From Marinobacter sp. ATCH36 (GTDB lineage: Bacteria > Pseudomonadota > Gammaproteobacteria > Pseudomonadales > Oleiphilaceae), in assembly GCF_023555055.1 (NCBI RefSeq), contig NZ_JAMJPL010000001.1, positions 620,001 through 684,000 of the forward strand: a DNA stretch of 64,000 nt, read 5' to 3'. The position numbers and the translations under genes were made by a program. Numbering within the stretch: the stretch's first letter is position 1; each line of letters starts with the position of its first letter. The notes beneath the pieces were generated by a model. That model saw nothing but the letters and a program-made list of their open reading frames with translations, made no database searches and was not told where the DNA came from. Of this stretch, positions 26,816-36,784 are shown in pieces.

Positions 26816-28390
26816 ATGTCCGGATTAGCCAGGCTGAATGATGTCTCTGTAGGAAAGAGATTAACCGCAGGTTTCGTTGTTGTTGTGGCTTTCTCAATTG
26901 TTCTGATTATGTTGGCTCTCAAAACAATGGGCGATTATCGGCAGCGCTCCGTGATCGTGGGCGAGGCCGCCTCTGCAGAGTCGTATCTACTTAATGCTCG
27001 GACTGAAGAGAAGAATTTCGTCATCCGCGGGGATCTCGGTTACCTCAGAGCCGCCGGAGAACTTGCGGATAAAGCCGCAGACCAGCTGCAGGCGCTCAAA
27101 GACGTGCTGGTAGTGGCAGAAGACGATGCCAGGGTGGATGGTGTGGTTAAGGGCGTCGAAAAGTACAAGTCTCTATTGTCCCGGCTGCAAGCGCGTGTTG
27201 AGAGCGACAATAATGATATCACGGCACTTGAGCAGCAGATCGTTGAGGTGGCCCGCCGAAACGTTGCTACGGCGGTGGAACTTCAGGACGTGCAGCTAAA
27301 GCGCATGAAAGAGCAATACGACACAGCGGTTACCTCCTTTACGACGATTGGTGTGTTGGCCGTTCTATCGGCGGGCCTGATTGCTTGGTTTATGGTGCGC
27401 TCGATCACTCAACCGATTCGTGAAACGGTCGAGATCGCAAACAAAGTAGCGTCCAACGACCTGACGGTGCGCATAGACAGCAACCGTAGCGACGAATTTG
27501 GCCAGCTGCTTTCCGCATTCAGCACGATGGTTACCAATCTTCGGGAGCTTATAAAGCAGATTGACGAAGGGGCGAGCAATATTGCTTCCTCTTCCGAGGA
27601 GCTGTCGACCGTTACGGAGCAGACCAGCCGTGATGTTGCCGCGCAAAGTGATGGCACCGACCAGGTAGCTACCGCCATGAACGAGATGGTCGCAACCGTG
27701 AACGAAGTTGCGAAAAGTGCTGAAGCTGCGTTTGAATCCGCACGTCGAGCAGATGAAAAAGCGCAGGAGGGCGAGACATCGGTCGAGGAGACGCTCTCTC
27801 ACGTTGGCGCACTGAATACCATGACGTCAGAAGTCATGGAGCAACTTCGGGAATTACAAGGTGACACGCAAAGTATCGTTACGGTCCTTGAGGTTATCAA
27901 AGCAGTCGCAGACCAGACCAATCTGCTGGCTCTGAATGCCGCAATCGAAGCCGCGCGAGCCGGGGAACATGGAAGAGGTTTCTCCGTGGTCGCTGATGAA
28001 GTTCGCTCACTTGCGCAGAGAACCCAGCAGTCAGCGACGGAGATCGAGACGCTGATCAGTAATCTTGTTTCCAGCGCAGAATCCTCGGTAGACAAGATGG
28101 CCAAGGGGTCTGCAATGGCCGAAGACACGCTTTCGAAGGCCCAGCAGGCAGGCAACACCATTCGTGATATGACGGAAGCGGTTGAGGAGATACGCCAGTT
28201 TAACAGCCAGATTGCAACAGCTGCTGAGCAGCAAACGTCTACGGCTGAAGATATTAACCGGAACATTACGCGAATCAGGGATATAGCGGAGCAGTCATCT
28301 ACGTCGACCGAGCAAGTGTCTGCATCCAGCGATGAACTGGCGAGACTCGCCGAGGGTCTGAGCTCGCAGGTCAGTCGCTTCAGGATCTAA
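26816..28390 (+). CDS. Methyl-accepting chemotaxis protein
   Basis: 524-residue transmembrane chemoreceptor. A first membrane helix (about 20-40), a helical periplasmic sensor of about 140 residues, a second helix (about 175-197), a HAMP domain and a long cytoplasmic coiled coil are visible. The signalling tip [20 protein letters not shown] and the following [12 protein letters not shown] are highly conserved and should contact CheA/CheW. ATG at 26816 is preferred; a GTG three codons upstream is also in frame. It has no chemotaxis partners nearby. The ligand cannot be inferred. Confidence 0.93.
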   Translation: MSGLARLNDVSVGKRLTAGFVVVVAFSIVLIMLALKTMGDYRQRSVIVGEAASAESYLLNARTEEKNFVIRGDLGYLRAAGELADKAADQLQALKDVLVVAEDDARVDGVVKGVEKYKSLLSRLQARVESDNNDITALEQQIVEVARRNVATAVELQDVQLKRMKEQYDTAVTSFTTIGVLAVLSAGLIAWFMVRSITQPIRETVEIANKVASNDLTVRIDSNRSDEFGQLLSAFSTMVTNLRELIKQIDEGASNIASSSEELSTVTEQTSRDVAAQSDGTDQVATAMNEMVATVNEVAKSAEAAFESARRADEKAQEGETSVEETLSHVGALNTMTSEVMEQLRELQGDTQSIVTVLEVIKAVADQTNLLALNAAIEAARAGEHGRGFSVVADEVRSLAQRTQQSATEIETLISNLVSSAESSVDKMAKGSAMAEDTLSKAQQAGNTIRDMTEAVEEIRQFNSQIATAAEQQTSTAEDINRNITRIRDIAEQSSTSTEQVSASSDELARLAEGLSSQVSRFRI

Positions 28391-28553
28391 CGTAACGAAA
28401 TGCCGGGTGGGTACTCCGTCCGGCCAATGTAAGAGAAGTAAAAAGAACAAAACCGAATGGTAGAACACACCTCGAACCTAAAACGTATTTCTGTTGACAT
28501 TGCGCGTAAGGTGGTCTTAGCGAATCACTCTATCTCTCCGAGGGCGCTTCAGT

Positions 28554-30755
28554 ATGAGCGACATTGATTATTTGCTGCTCGAAGCGCAGCAGAACATCCA
28601 CGAACTGATTGCCGAGCAAAAGCCGCTGGAACAAATACTGGAAGCCATTGCCGACTGGGCCAGTCACATGATGCCAGGGTCGCTGGTTTCAATCATGCGA
28701 TTCAATCCGCAGACCGACACTCTGAGCCTGATGCCAGGCCGCCGGTTTTCGGATCGATTTGTCGAGTCTATGCAGAACTTTCCTATCGGCGACGGCCAGG
28801 GAACTTGCGGCACCGCAGCTTTCACCAGGCAATGGGTGATCACTGAGAATATCCAGAAAGATTCGCGCTGGGACGGGCTCCATGACCTCGCTGAGGCCGA
28901 GAGTCTGCGTGCCTGCTGGTCCATGCCTATTCTGACCTCCAAGGGAGAGCTGCTGGGCACTTTCGCTACCTACTACCGTGCGCCGGCCAACCCCACCGCC
29001 GAGGCTCAACGGAGCCTGGCCCGCAGCACCGCATTGGTGGCACTGGCCATTCTCAGGAACCGGGATGCCGAGAACCTTCTGAGTCTCGCTGAGTGGTATC
29101 AAGCTTTGCTCACCAACCATCCCGATGGCGTGTACACCTTTGATCTGGAGGGTCACTTCCAGAGCTGCAATAGGGCTCTGGAAGACATCACGGGCTTCTC
29201 GGCAGATCAGATGCTCGGGCGACACTTCGATTTCCTCATCGAACCCGATGACCGCGCACAAACCCAGGCTGCGTTTAACCGGGCCCGAAGCGGTGAAGCC
29301 ATTGCCCACGAAATGATGGGCACCCATGCAACCGGGCGACTCTACTATCTACAAACTGTCGCCTTCCCGGTCATGATCCGTGGCGAGGTTGTGGGTGTCT
29401 ACGGTATTTGTCGGGACATTACCCGCCAGAAAGATCAGGAAGCCCAGATTATCTATCAGCGGAACCATGATCTGCTTACCGGCCTGCTCAACCAGGCCGC
29501 CTTTCAGGAAGTGCTGTGTCATTCACTAACTGCCGATGGAGGAGCGGGAACCCTGGCCACCATGCATCTGAACCTGGACGGGTTCAGGGCCATTAATGAG
29601 GGCCCGGGGCATCCTACAGGCGACGAGGTACTCAAGGTCGTTGCGAGCCGCCTGAAAAATCTGGCCGGGCCTGATGTAACCCTGGCTCGGCTGGGTAGCG
29701 ATGAATTCAGACTGCTGGTGCCCGGGTTTACGGATCGGGACGAGGTCATTCAACTGGCTGAGCGACTATTGGCCGGGTTGGCAGAACCGATTGAAGTGGA
29801 CGATCACAAAGTCCAAATCAGCGCCAGCATCGGCATTGCCTGTAACGGCACGCAGCTGAACGCGCCTTACCAGCTGCAGCAATTTGCGGATCTTGCGCTG
29901 GACCGCGCCAAGCGCCAGGGCCGGAACACCTGGCAGTGGTACAGCGGCCCAAAAGTCGAGCGAAGCCGCCACAGCGTCGCTTTACGGCAGGACTTGCACA
30001 CGGCGCTGGAGGAAGATCAGTTTGAAATCCATTACCAGCCCCTGGTGGATGCCGTTACCGGGCGCATGCGCAGCGTTGAAGCACTGGTTCGCTGGCATCA
30101 TCCCAGCCGGGGAATGGTCTCGCCCGGCGAATTCATTCCACTGGCGGAGCAAACCGGACAAATTGTGCCTCTGGGTCTCTGGATCCTCCGGCAGGCCTGC
30201 ACAGACATCGTCGACTTCAATGCCCAGCGGGAACGCGGGCTGCGGGTTGCCGTCAACATTTCATCGCTGCAGTTCATTCGCGACAGCTTCCTCGACGATG
30301 TCCGCCAGGTACTCAAAGAAACTGGACTTCCGCCCCAACTGCTGGAATTCGAAGTCACCGAAAGCGTGTTACTAGACGGGGCCGAGGCTGTCATCGAGCT
30401 GATGCAAACCCTGAAAACCATGGGCATACGGGTGGCGCTGGATGACTTCGGGACCGGCTTTTCCAGCCTGAGCTATCTGCGGGACCTGCCCACGCACAAG
30501 GTCAAGCTCGATCGTAGCTTTGTTCAGGAAGTTGCAACGGATCACCGGATGGCTGCCATCGTTCAGGGCGTGATTACCATGGCCCACCACATGGACATGA
30601 TGGTGGTTGCGGAAGGAATAGAAACCCGGGCGCAGCAGGAAGATCTGGCCCACCGCCATTGCGATATTCTGCAAGGGTATCTGTTCGCTCGCCCCATGCC
30701 TCTGGCCGAATTGAAAAAGCTGCCTGAACTCTTGCCGGTGGATCACCCTGAATGA
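28554..30755 (+). CDS. GAF-PAS-GGDEF-EAL cyclic-di-GMP signalling protein
   Basis: 733-residue cytosolic protein. A GAF domain (about 15-170) and a PAS domain (about 175-295) precede a GGDEF domain (about 305-465) and an EAL domain (about 475-725). The GGDEF signature reads GSDEF, so cyclase activity is doubtful, while the EAL domain keeps EALVRW, the DDFGTGFSSL loop and KLDRSF, so c-di-GMP phosphodiesterase activity is expected. The stop overlaps the start of the next gene by 4 bases (ATGA), coupling it to a probable cyclase. Confidence 0.92.
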   Translation: MSDIDYLLLEAQQNIHELIAEQKPLEQILEAIADWASHMMPGSLVSIMRFNPQTDTLSLMPGRRFSDRFVESMQNFPIGDGQGTCGTAAFTRQWVITENIQKDSRWDGLHDLAEAESLRACWSMPILTSKGELLGTFATYYRAPANPTAEAQRSLARSTALVALAILRNRDAENLLSLAEWYQALLTNHPDGVYTFDLEGHFQSCNRALEDITGFSADQMLGRHFDFLIEPDDRAQTQAAFNRARSGEAIAHEMMGTHATGRLYYLQTVAFPVMIRGEVVGVYGICRDITRQKDQEAQIIYQRNHDLLTGLLNQAAFQEVLCHSLTADGGAGTLATMHLNLDGFRAINEGPGHPTGDEVLKVVASRLKNLAGPDVTLARLGSDEFRLLVPGFTDRDEVIQLAERLLAGLAEPIEVDDHKVQISASIGIACNGTQLNAPYQLQQFADLALDRAKRQGRNTWQWYSGPKVERSRHSVALRQDLHTALEEDQFEIHYQPLVDAVTGRMRSVEALVRWHHPSRGMVSPGEFIPLAEQTGQIVPLGLWILRQACTDIVDFNAQRERGLRVAVNISSLQFIRDSFLDDVRQVLKETGLPPQLLEFEVTESVLLDGAEAVIELMQTLKTMGIRVALDDFGTGFSSLSYLRDLPTHKVKLDRSFVQEVATDHRMAAIVQGVITMAHHMDMMVVAEGIETRAQQEDLAHRHCDILQGYLFARPMPLAELKKLPELLPVDHPE

Positions 30756-32719
30756 GAACACTGAGAACACGCCTGGTTGTGGCCACATTGGTGCCTGTGT
30801 TTCTGGTGACCGCCACACTGGCGCCGATTTTCTGGTCGAATATCCAAAACCGTACAGAGTATAGCCGCGTCGCGGCAGAGGCGCTGCTGGAGGCTGAATA
30901 CGATGTACTGCTTCAGGACATGAACGAGAGCCTGAATCATTCCCTGGCCATTGCGGAGTTTCCCTCTGTGGTTGGGTATCTGAGCGATGCGCAGACAACA
31001 CGGTCTCCCTATCAGGAAACCCAGTTTCAGCAGACCCGCAAGCAATTGGGCGATATGCTCAACACGTTGTTGACCCATTTTGGCCGCTATACCCGCCTGG
31101 CCCTGATTGACGCTGACGGCTACGAACGTTTCTCCACACAGGGTTCAAGGTCCCCAGCGGCGGATCCGATCCATGCAGAGGCACTGTATTTCCGCGAAGC
31201 TATGACACTGAAGACACGCAGCCTCTATGTCACATCTCCCCATCTCGGGCCCGGTGCGGCCGGCCCTGAAACCACCACGCTGGTGATGGATATCACCACA
31301 CCGGTATTCGGGCGAGAGGGCGAACGCCTGGGCGTGCTGCTGGTCACGTTGGACTGGCACTCTATGGCCACCAGCTTGCCGCATGCCGCCGGTACGAATC
31401 CCCATGCTCAGGCATTACTTGTGGATGCCCAGGGCAATTCGCTGTTACCCACCGAAAGTGCTGCCATGCCCTTTGGCAGTTCCCTGTCCACACAGTGGTC
31501 GGATGCCTGGCAGGCCATGGCTTCCTCCAACCGGGGCGAGGCACTTTTTAGTGGCGACCTGCTTCTGTTCCGGACCTATGACATCCGCAAACACCATTAT
31601 CGCAGTCAGGCAGAGCAAGTGCTGGGATTTCCGGGCACTCAGCCGTGGCGCATCGGAATCACCGTGCCGAGGCCGGGCCTCACCTACCTGCTGACTGAAA
31701 GCCCCTGGACAGCTGTGTTGGTGGTACTTGTTTATGTATTGGCAATCGCTTTCGGTATTGTCTGGGTGTTGAGCAATCATCACCAACAACGGCTAAGGGC
31801 ACGCGCGCAGCAACTGTCTCTCGAAGCGAAAGACACTGCCAGGGAACTCACCGACCTCTACCAACAGGCGCCCTGCGGATACCATTCCCTGAATGAGCAC
31901 GGGGTGATAACCAGGATCAACAATACCGAGCTGCGATGGCTCGGCTACAGCGCTGATGAGATCATTGGAAAGCAACTGTACCGGGAACTGGTAACCCCGG
32001 AAACCCGGGAAGCCTTTGATGCAGCGTTCCGTCAGGTACTGGGAGAGGACCACGAAGGCTCGGCGGAATGCGAACTGATGTGCCGTGATGGCAGTACCTT
32101 CCCGGTCGCGATCGAAGCCACGGCCTACAAAACCTCGGATGGTTTCCAGTACAGCCGGGCCATGGTGTTCGATATGACCGAACGACAGAAGCTGGAGGAA
32201 CTGCTGATCAGCCAGGCCATGACCGATCCGCTAACCGGGCTTGGTAACCGTCGTTATCTGGAAAACCAGGCGGATATGGAAATGGCCCGCGCCCGGAGAA
32301 GCGGCGAACCGGCATGCCTGATCGGCATTGATCTGGACCGCTTTAAAAATATCAATGATCGCTACGGTCACGACGTCGGCGACCTGGTCCTCCAGGCTTT
32401 CGCTCAAACGGCACAGGCCGAGCTTCGGGAAGGGGATATCCTTTGCCGGATGGGCGGCGAGGAGTTTACCGTTCTGCTTCCCAACACCAACATTGAGCAG
32501 GCCACCCTGATTGCCGAACGGCTGCGCAAAACTATTGAAACAACCCCGGTTGACGTCGGAACTGATGTTATCGACGGCGGACAGCTGGCCTACACGGCCT
32601 CTATTGGCGTGACGAACATCTACATGGTAGAGAACTCACTGAAACCGGCCATTAAGCGTGCCGACCAGGGGCTTTATAAGGCCAAAGAAGGAGGGCGAAA
32701 CCGTATTGTTATGGAGTGA
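30752..32719 (+). CDS. Membrane diguanylate cyclase with periplasmic sensor and PAS
   Basis: 655 residues: membrane helix (about 8-28), a Cache-like periplasmic sensor (about 30-315), a second helix (about 318-340), a PAS domain (about 365-480) and a GGDEF domain with an intact GGEEF signature and the DLDRFKNIND segment. It probably makes c-di-GMP in response to an external ligand and, being coupled to the preceding EAL protein, may form an opposing pair. A degenerate piece of its sensor-coding region is repeated just downstream. Confidence 0.92.
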   Translation: MRTLRTRLVVATLVPVFLVTATLAPIFWSNIQNRTEYSRVAAEALLEAEYDVLLQDMNESLNHSLAIAEFPSVVGYLSDAQTTRSPYQETQFQQTRKQLGDMLNTLLTHFGRYTRLALIDADGYERFSTQGSRSPAADPIHAEALYFREAMTLKTRSLYVTSPHLGPGAAGPETTTLVMDITTPVFGREGERLGVLLVTLDWHSMATSLPHAAGTNPHAQALLVDAQGNSLLPTESAAMPFGSSLSTQWSDAWQAMASSNRGEALFSGDLLLFRTYDIRKHHYRSQAEQVLGFPGTQPWRIGITVPRPGLTYLLTESPWTAVLVVLVYVLAIAFGIVWVLSNHHQQRLRARAQQLSLEAKDTARELTDLYQQAPCGYHSLNEHGVITRINNTELRWLGYSADEIIGKQLYRELVTPETREAFDAAFRQVLGEDHEGSAECELMCRDGSTFPVAIEATAYKTSDGFQYSRAMVFDMTERQKLEELLISQAMTDPLTGLGNRRYLENQADMEMARARRSGEPACLIGIDLDRFKNINDRYGHDVGDLVLQAFAQTAQAELREGDILCRMGGEEFTVLLPNTNIEQATLIAERLRKTIETTPVDVGTDVIDGGQLAYTASIGVTNIYMVENSLKPAIKRADQGLYKAKEGGRNRIVME

Positions 32720-32744
32720 TGGGTCTGGCAGGCTCTGATTCATG

Positions 32745-32905
32745 CCCTGATGAATCATTCCCTGGCCATTGCGGAGTTTCCCTTTGTGGTGCGGTATCTG
32801 GGCGATGCGCAGAAAGCTCTGCCGCCCTATCAGGAAATCCTGTTTCAGAAAAACCGCAAACAATTGGGCGATATGCTCCATGCATTGCTGACCCATTTCG
32901 GGCCA
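32745..32905 (+). pseudogene. Fragment copied from the sensor region of the preceding cyclase gene
   Basis: This stretch aligns with about 30935-31085 inside the 30752-32719 gene: both encode NHSLAIAEFP, then a diverged stretch, then RKQLGDMLN/H and LLTHFG. The copy has substitutions and no start or downstream domains. It is probably the relic of a tandem paralogue, most of which was deleted. Confidence 0.8.
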
Positions 32906-32968
32906 TCCCTTTTAAATCCGACTTCATAGAGCCTTGAGCCAGAGAAAATGCCGATATAAGGGCGCTGT

Positions 32969-33042
32969 AAAAGGTCCGCTTTGTGGTCACGGGCCTTGAA
33001 CCCATACTCTAACCGGCACGAACATTGGAAAGCGGACCTTTT
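32969..33042. repeat. 14-bp inverted repeat, also one member of a 21-bp direct repeat
   Basis: AAAAGGTCCGCTTT (32969-32982) is inverted perfectly at 33029-33042. The left arm plus the next 7 bases (32969-32989) recur exactly at 37648-37668, 4.7 kb away, flanking the mosaic of remnants between. This could be a dispersed palindromic element or the trace of a recombination event. Confidence 0.65.
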
Positions 33043-33092
33043 TGCCGCGCACAAATGGGCTATTTAGGGTGGCTTGGATAGGTGCTCTACGT

Positions 33093-33161
33093 ATTCCAGA
33101 CCAAGGTTGCCATTGATTCCAGACGAAGCCTGCCACTGATTCCACGGCAAAGCTGCCACCT
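33093..33161. repeat. Three tandem 23-bp units
   Basis: Units at 33093-33115, 33116-33138 and 33139-33161 share ATTCCA, then a variable middle, then TGCCA. Multiple short end repeats of this kind are known at termini of IS21-like elements, which suggests a leftover IS end. No istA or istB is present. Confidence 0.65.
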
Positions 33162-33263
33162 CAGCAGGCTGCCTGAACCACCATCAAAACCGTCCTGCGT
33201 GGGATAACTTAACGGTACTCTGTCCTATGCTCAGTGATTTCGGGCGATTCAGATTAATGTTGT

Positions 33264-33893
33264 TCATACACAATTCGACCCCCAAGACATTAGTATGCCG
33301 CTTAGAAGCCATAGTGCAGCGACTAACTCCATATTCAGGTTTTGTGTGAACCTTGAAGCGTTCTCTTTCTTTTCTTTATTTTCACGAATTTCTTTTTCTT
33401 CAACTTTTTTATAGAGTCGCGCTTCTAAATCCGATAACTCTTGCCTGTGCTGCTTTTTGTATTCATTAAGCTGTCGTTCCAGCCTTCGCAAACGATCTTC
33501 AATAGTTTCGCCAGCGATTACGGTTGGGGCTGACACATATGAAGTTACGTTTATTGGAGCGGGCTTTAGGTGCATAGATTTTCTTTTTCTGAATATAATT
33601 CTTCCTAGCTCAACCAGTTTGTTTTTTATTGACGTCGGAAAACCTGGTTTTCCCCAATAAATCCTCAACCTGTTGAGTTCACATACGATTAGAATAATTG
33701 AAAGTATCTGCAGGAAAAAACCACCGTGCAACAGCGCGCTCCTAAAGCCGACGCCGACCAGGTTAAGCATGGCTACAGGAATTATTAACCCACCAAGGAA
33801 AACCCATAGTGGTCGGCAGCTGGCGAGCCATTCCCCAAGTGCTTTTAACGAACCTTTTGGCCAGATTCCGGCGTACTTAGAAGGGTCAGCCAT
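33264..33893 (-). CDS. Membrane protein with coiled coil, unknown function
   Basis: 209 residues: two N-terminal hydrophobic helices (about 28-50 and 56-72), a basic loop, a strongly charged coiled coil (about 128-185, rich in Glu, Lys and Arg), and a C-terminal hydrophobic helix. AT-rich relative to the core. No family assigned. It may form an operon with the 34154-34831 gene, now separated by the hsdR remnant. Confidence 0.55.
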   Translation of the reverse strand: MADPSKYAGIWPKGSLKALGEWLASCRPLWVFLGGLIIPVAMLNLVGVGFRSALLHGGFFLQILSIILIVCELNRLRIYWGKPGFPTSIKNKLVELGRIIFRKRKSMHLKPAPINVTSYVSAPTVIAGETIEDRLRRLERQLNEYKKQHRQELSDLEARLYKKVEEKEIRENKEKKENASRFTQNLNMELVAALWLLSGILMSWGSNCV

Positions 33894-33897
33894 CGCT

Positions 33898-34200
33898 TCA
33901 ATTGCTCCAACTGTTTGATAGAGCCTTTGCCTGTTGCATGATTAGCTTAATCGCCGCCGGCGCCTTCTGCTGCGTGCACTTGTACCGCTGCAGCGTCCGG
34001 CGAATCAGAATCCGAAGTTTGGCCCGCACGCTCTCCCGCACCTGCCAGTCCACCGTGGTGAATTTCCTCAGCTTGTCGTTGATCTTCTTCAACGTGTCAT
34101 CACCCAGCTCTGTTGGTACGCATTTTAAAAACAGGCGGTCGTTAACGGCCTTGTTATATTTTTCCACCCGCATATAGAGATGCCCAAACTGCAGCCCCAC
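33898..34200 (-). pseudogene. hsdR: hsdR C-terminal remnant (type I restriction enzyme)
   Basis: The block DWQVRESVRAKLRILIRR followed by RYKC and a terminal helix matches the C-terminal domain (DUF3387-like) of type I restriction endonuclease R subunits. Only about 70 residues of a roughly 1000-residue protein remain, and no hsdM or hsdS is in the window. It overlaps the end of the upstream gene, so its own ATG at 34200 is probably fortuitous. Confidence 0.75.
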
Positions 34201-34831
34201 CCACTATCAGTATTGCGACTCTCTCGGCCACGTTTATAGCTTTGGCCCTGAAATCACTTCGGTACCTAAAGTCGCTCATCATAAGTCTTTTCCGGTACAA
34301 GAAATGTAGCAAGCTATTGGCAGAATGCTGGCTTGTGCAGGAACAATACTTAAAGAACACTCTAAAATGGCGCTTCACATCGTCAACCGATACTGATTCC
34401 GGCTCTTTGTACTTTCCGATTATGATTTCTTTTTCTTCTATTTCCCCGGCATCTGACTTATAAGGTGCGACAAAAACCAAAACCTGACCGGAAGGACCCT
34501 GCGAATACCATAGCTGCGCATTAGTTTCACAGGCAATTTTCAGACGGTTCTTTTCTTGATCAACTAGTGAAACGCCAAGAAGTCGGTGGCCCGTAAAAAT
34601 ATGGATCGAATTTATATGCTGAAACGACACTAAACCAGATGACCGAATTGGCTCCTCATCATATGCCCTCCGGATGAAAAGGCCACCAAAGTGATTGAGT
34701 GCTGACTTATGTTCCAAGTGTGCATCAAAGACCTGTCGTATTCTTCCATCAAGCGACTTCCACATGACGCGCCTGACAAAAGCCATTGAGTCCGCACTCT
34801 CCATTTTTTTAGCGTATTTGGCTACTGACAC
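34154..34831 (-). CDS. Unknown protein with C-terminal membrane helix
   Basis: 225 residues, soluble for the first 195, with a single hydrophobic helix at the C-terminus (about 203-222), so probably tail-anchored. Composition is AT-rich and unlike the core genes. No conserved motif was recognised. It is flanked upstream by the left end of the IS1182-type element. Confidence 0.5.
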   Translation of the reverse strand: MSVAKYAKKMESADSMAFVRRVMWKSLDGRIRQVFDAHLEHKSALNHFGGLFIRRAYDEEPIRSSGLVSFQHINSIHIFTGHRLLGVSLVDQEKNRLKIACETNAQLWYSQGPSGQVLVFVAPYKSDAGEIEEKEIIIGKYKEPESVSVDDVKRHFRVFFKYCSCTSQHSANSLLHFLYRKRLMMSDFRYRSDFRAKAINVAERVAILIVGGAAVWASLYAGGKI

Positions 34832-34855
34832 ACTATGCTTCCCTCGAAATATAAC

Positions 34856-36688
34856 GAGGCTGTAGAAAAACTCGATTCCGAGCCGTCCTCAGCGCCTGGT
34901 TCTTAAATTTTTTGTAGCGGCCATCCGCTAGCCGATGATCGCGATTCCGCTGTTCAGCCATTAGTTTCGGCCGATTTGGCGCTGCCAGCGCCGGTATTGC
35001 TGACTTCCAGCAGCCCCATTTCCGGCCCTTCTGGTCCCTGCATCACGCGGCTAACCGCCCATAATTCGCCAGCTTCTCAATATTGTGCACCAGGCAGTAT
35101 AGCTGCCACTGGCCCTGCACCTTCCTCTTACCTCTCAGGCTGAAGCGGTTCAGCCGTTTCGTCGTACCAATGTTGCCGAACACCGGTTCCACCACCGACA
35201 TGCGGTGGCTGTAGATCTCTTTGCCCCGCCCGGCTGTCCACCCGATGCTTCATCCAGTCCGTGTAGTTGGGCAGGCGCTTGTTCTCAATGGTGAACGAGA
35301 CCTGTCGGCCAGACCCATTTCGGTGGTTAGCGGATGCAGGGTTCTGCATGCATTGGTGCTTCTTGGGACAGTGCCGACATTGCAGCAATCGACCTTCGAA
35401 GTGCACTCTGATCTTGCCATTCTCCGCTTCTCGCTGACCCCGGTAGGTAAGTGCTTCGCCGGTTGGGCAGATGCAGGTCAGCTTCACCGGATCGAACTGG
35501 AAGTCACTGGCCGGTCGCGTATCTTTCCACCCTTTATCCGGCAGGTTCTGATGACGTTTGCCGTACTTGTCTTTCTGGTTCTGGAACTTCGGATCCCGGC
35601 TGCGGAACCGGTTGTCTGGCACGTAGCCGTTGATCTGCCTTTCGTGTAGGTACTTCATGTTGGCTTCATTAGCGAAGCTTGTGTCGGCGGTGACGACCGT
35701 GCCTTGCTGGTAGATGCTCTCGGCAATGCCTAGTTTCCGGAATCGGGATTCGACGGTTTCCAGTACCGGTTGCAGGGTGTGGTGTTCCTGGCCTTCGCCG
35801 AAAGCCTCGGCATCGATGATCACCTGATGTTTCTTATCCACCGTGGCTACGCCGTTATAGCCCTGGATCGTGCCTTTGCTGGTGGTCATTTTGGCGCTTT
35901 CGTTATCAGTCAGGTTGCTCTTCACTTCCTTGCTCCGCTTCCCCCGGCCCATCCTTGGGCGGTTCGTCTTTAGGAAGCGGCCCACTTTGTTCATGGCTTC
36001 ATCCAGCGAGAGGATGGTATTCGCTCGACGGATATCCCGATCCAGCTCGGCTTCGGTTTCTGCCTCGTCCCGCTCGTAATGTTCCTTCAAGTGGTGGCGG
36101 ATCAGTCGTCGCAGTTTCTCCCGCTTTTCGCCCAGTTCCTTAAAGGTGCCGGACCATTCCTTGGCGGCATTTGAAGACATCTTACAGCCGTCGATAGCAA
36201 AGAGTTCGTTACCCAGCAATCCCTGTTCGTGGCACACCAGCAGCACCTGCTCGAATAGCTCTTCGATTTCCTCGGCATGGCTGCTGACAAACTTGGCCAG
36301 CGTGGTGAAGTGGGGAACGGTATCGCAGGACAGGGCCTTGAAGATGATGTTGGTCTCGCAGCACCACTGCATCTCGCGGCTGGAGGTGATGCCCTTGGAA
36401 TAGGCAAACAGGATGATCTTCAGCAGGATGGCCGGATCGTAGGCTAAGCGGCCGGTGTCTTCGTTGCGGTATTTGGGATGGAAAACTGACAGGTCCAGCT
36501 TGTGTTCGATCAGGTAGTGCACTGCGTCTTCAAAGGTGCCGGGTTGAAGCTGTTCCTGGTAGTTGATCACGACCATGGCGCTCTGGTCGTAGTTGTAATG
36601 CTTGAAGCGAGGCATGCCAACGACTCCTTGTCCGTTTGCCTGATCCTACCAAACCGGAGCGGGAATTTCGGGGTTTTTCTACAGTCTC
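34856..36688 (-). mobile_element. IS1182-family insertion sequence
   Basis: Bounded by imperfect inverted repeats: GAGGCTGTAGAAAAAC starting at 34856 on the left and, read inward from 36688 on the right, GAGACTGTAGAAAAAC. The interior holds one long transposase gene on the minus strand. No convincing target duplication was resolved (possibly AAC). About 1.83 kb, normal for the family. Confidence 0.82.
35043..36615 (-). pseudogene. IS1182-family transposase, frameshifted near the C-terminus
   Basis: DDE transposase typical of IS1182 (N-terminal FKHYNYDQ, then LAYDPAILLKIILFAYSKG, central LFAIDGCKMSSNAAKE). The first frame ends at 35128 after 495 codons, but from about 35228 the next frame continues with family-like sequence (SHRMSVVEPVFGNIG, then LNRFSLRGKRKVQGQW) to a stop at 35043. 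One extra base in the GGGG/C run at 35224-35228 explains this. The shifted part carries the Glu of the catalytic triad, so the main frame alone should be inactive unless frameshifting occurs. Confidence 0.85.
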
Positions 36689-36784
36689 AACGCTTGCAGC
36701 ATGCGCGCCCTTGAAATGAAGCCGAAGGCGCAATGTAAAGGGCGTCGCCGTGCCTGCACTGGTTTGCCGTCTAGGTTACGCAAC

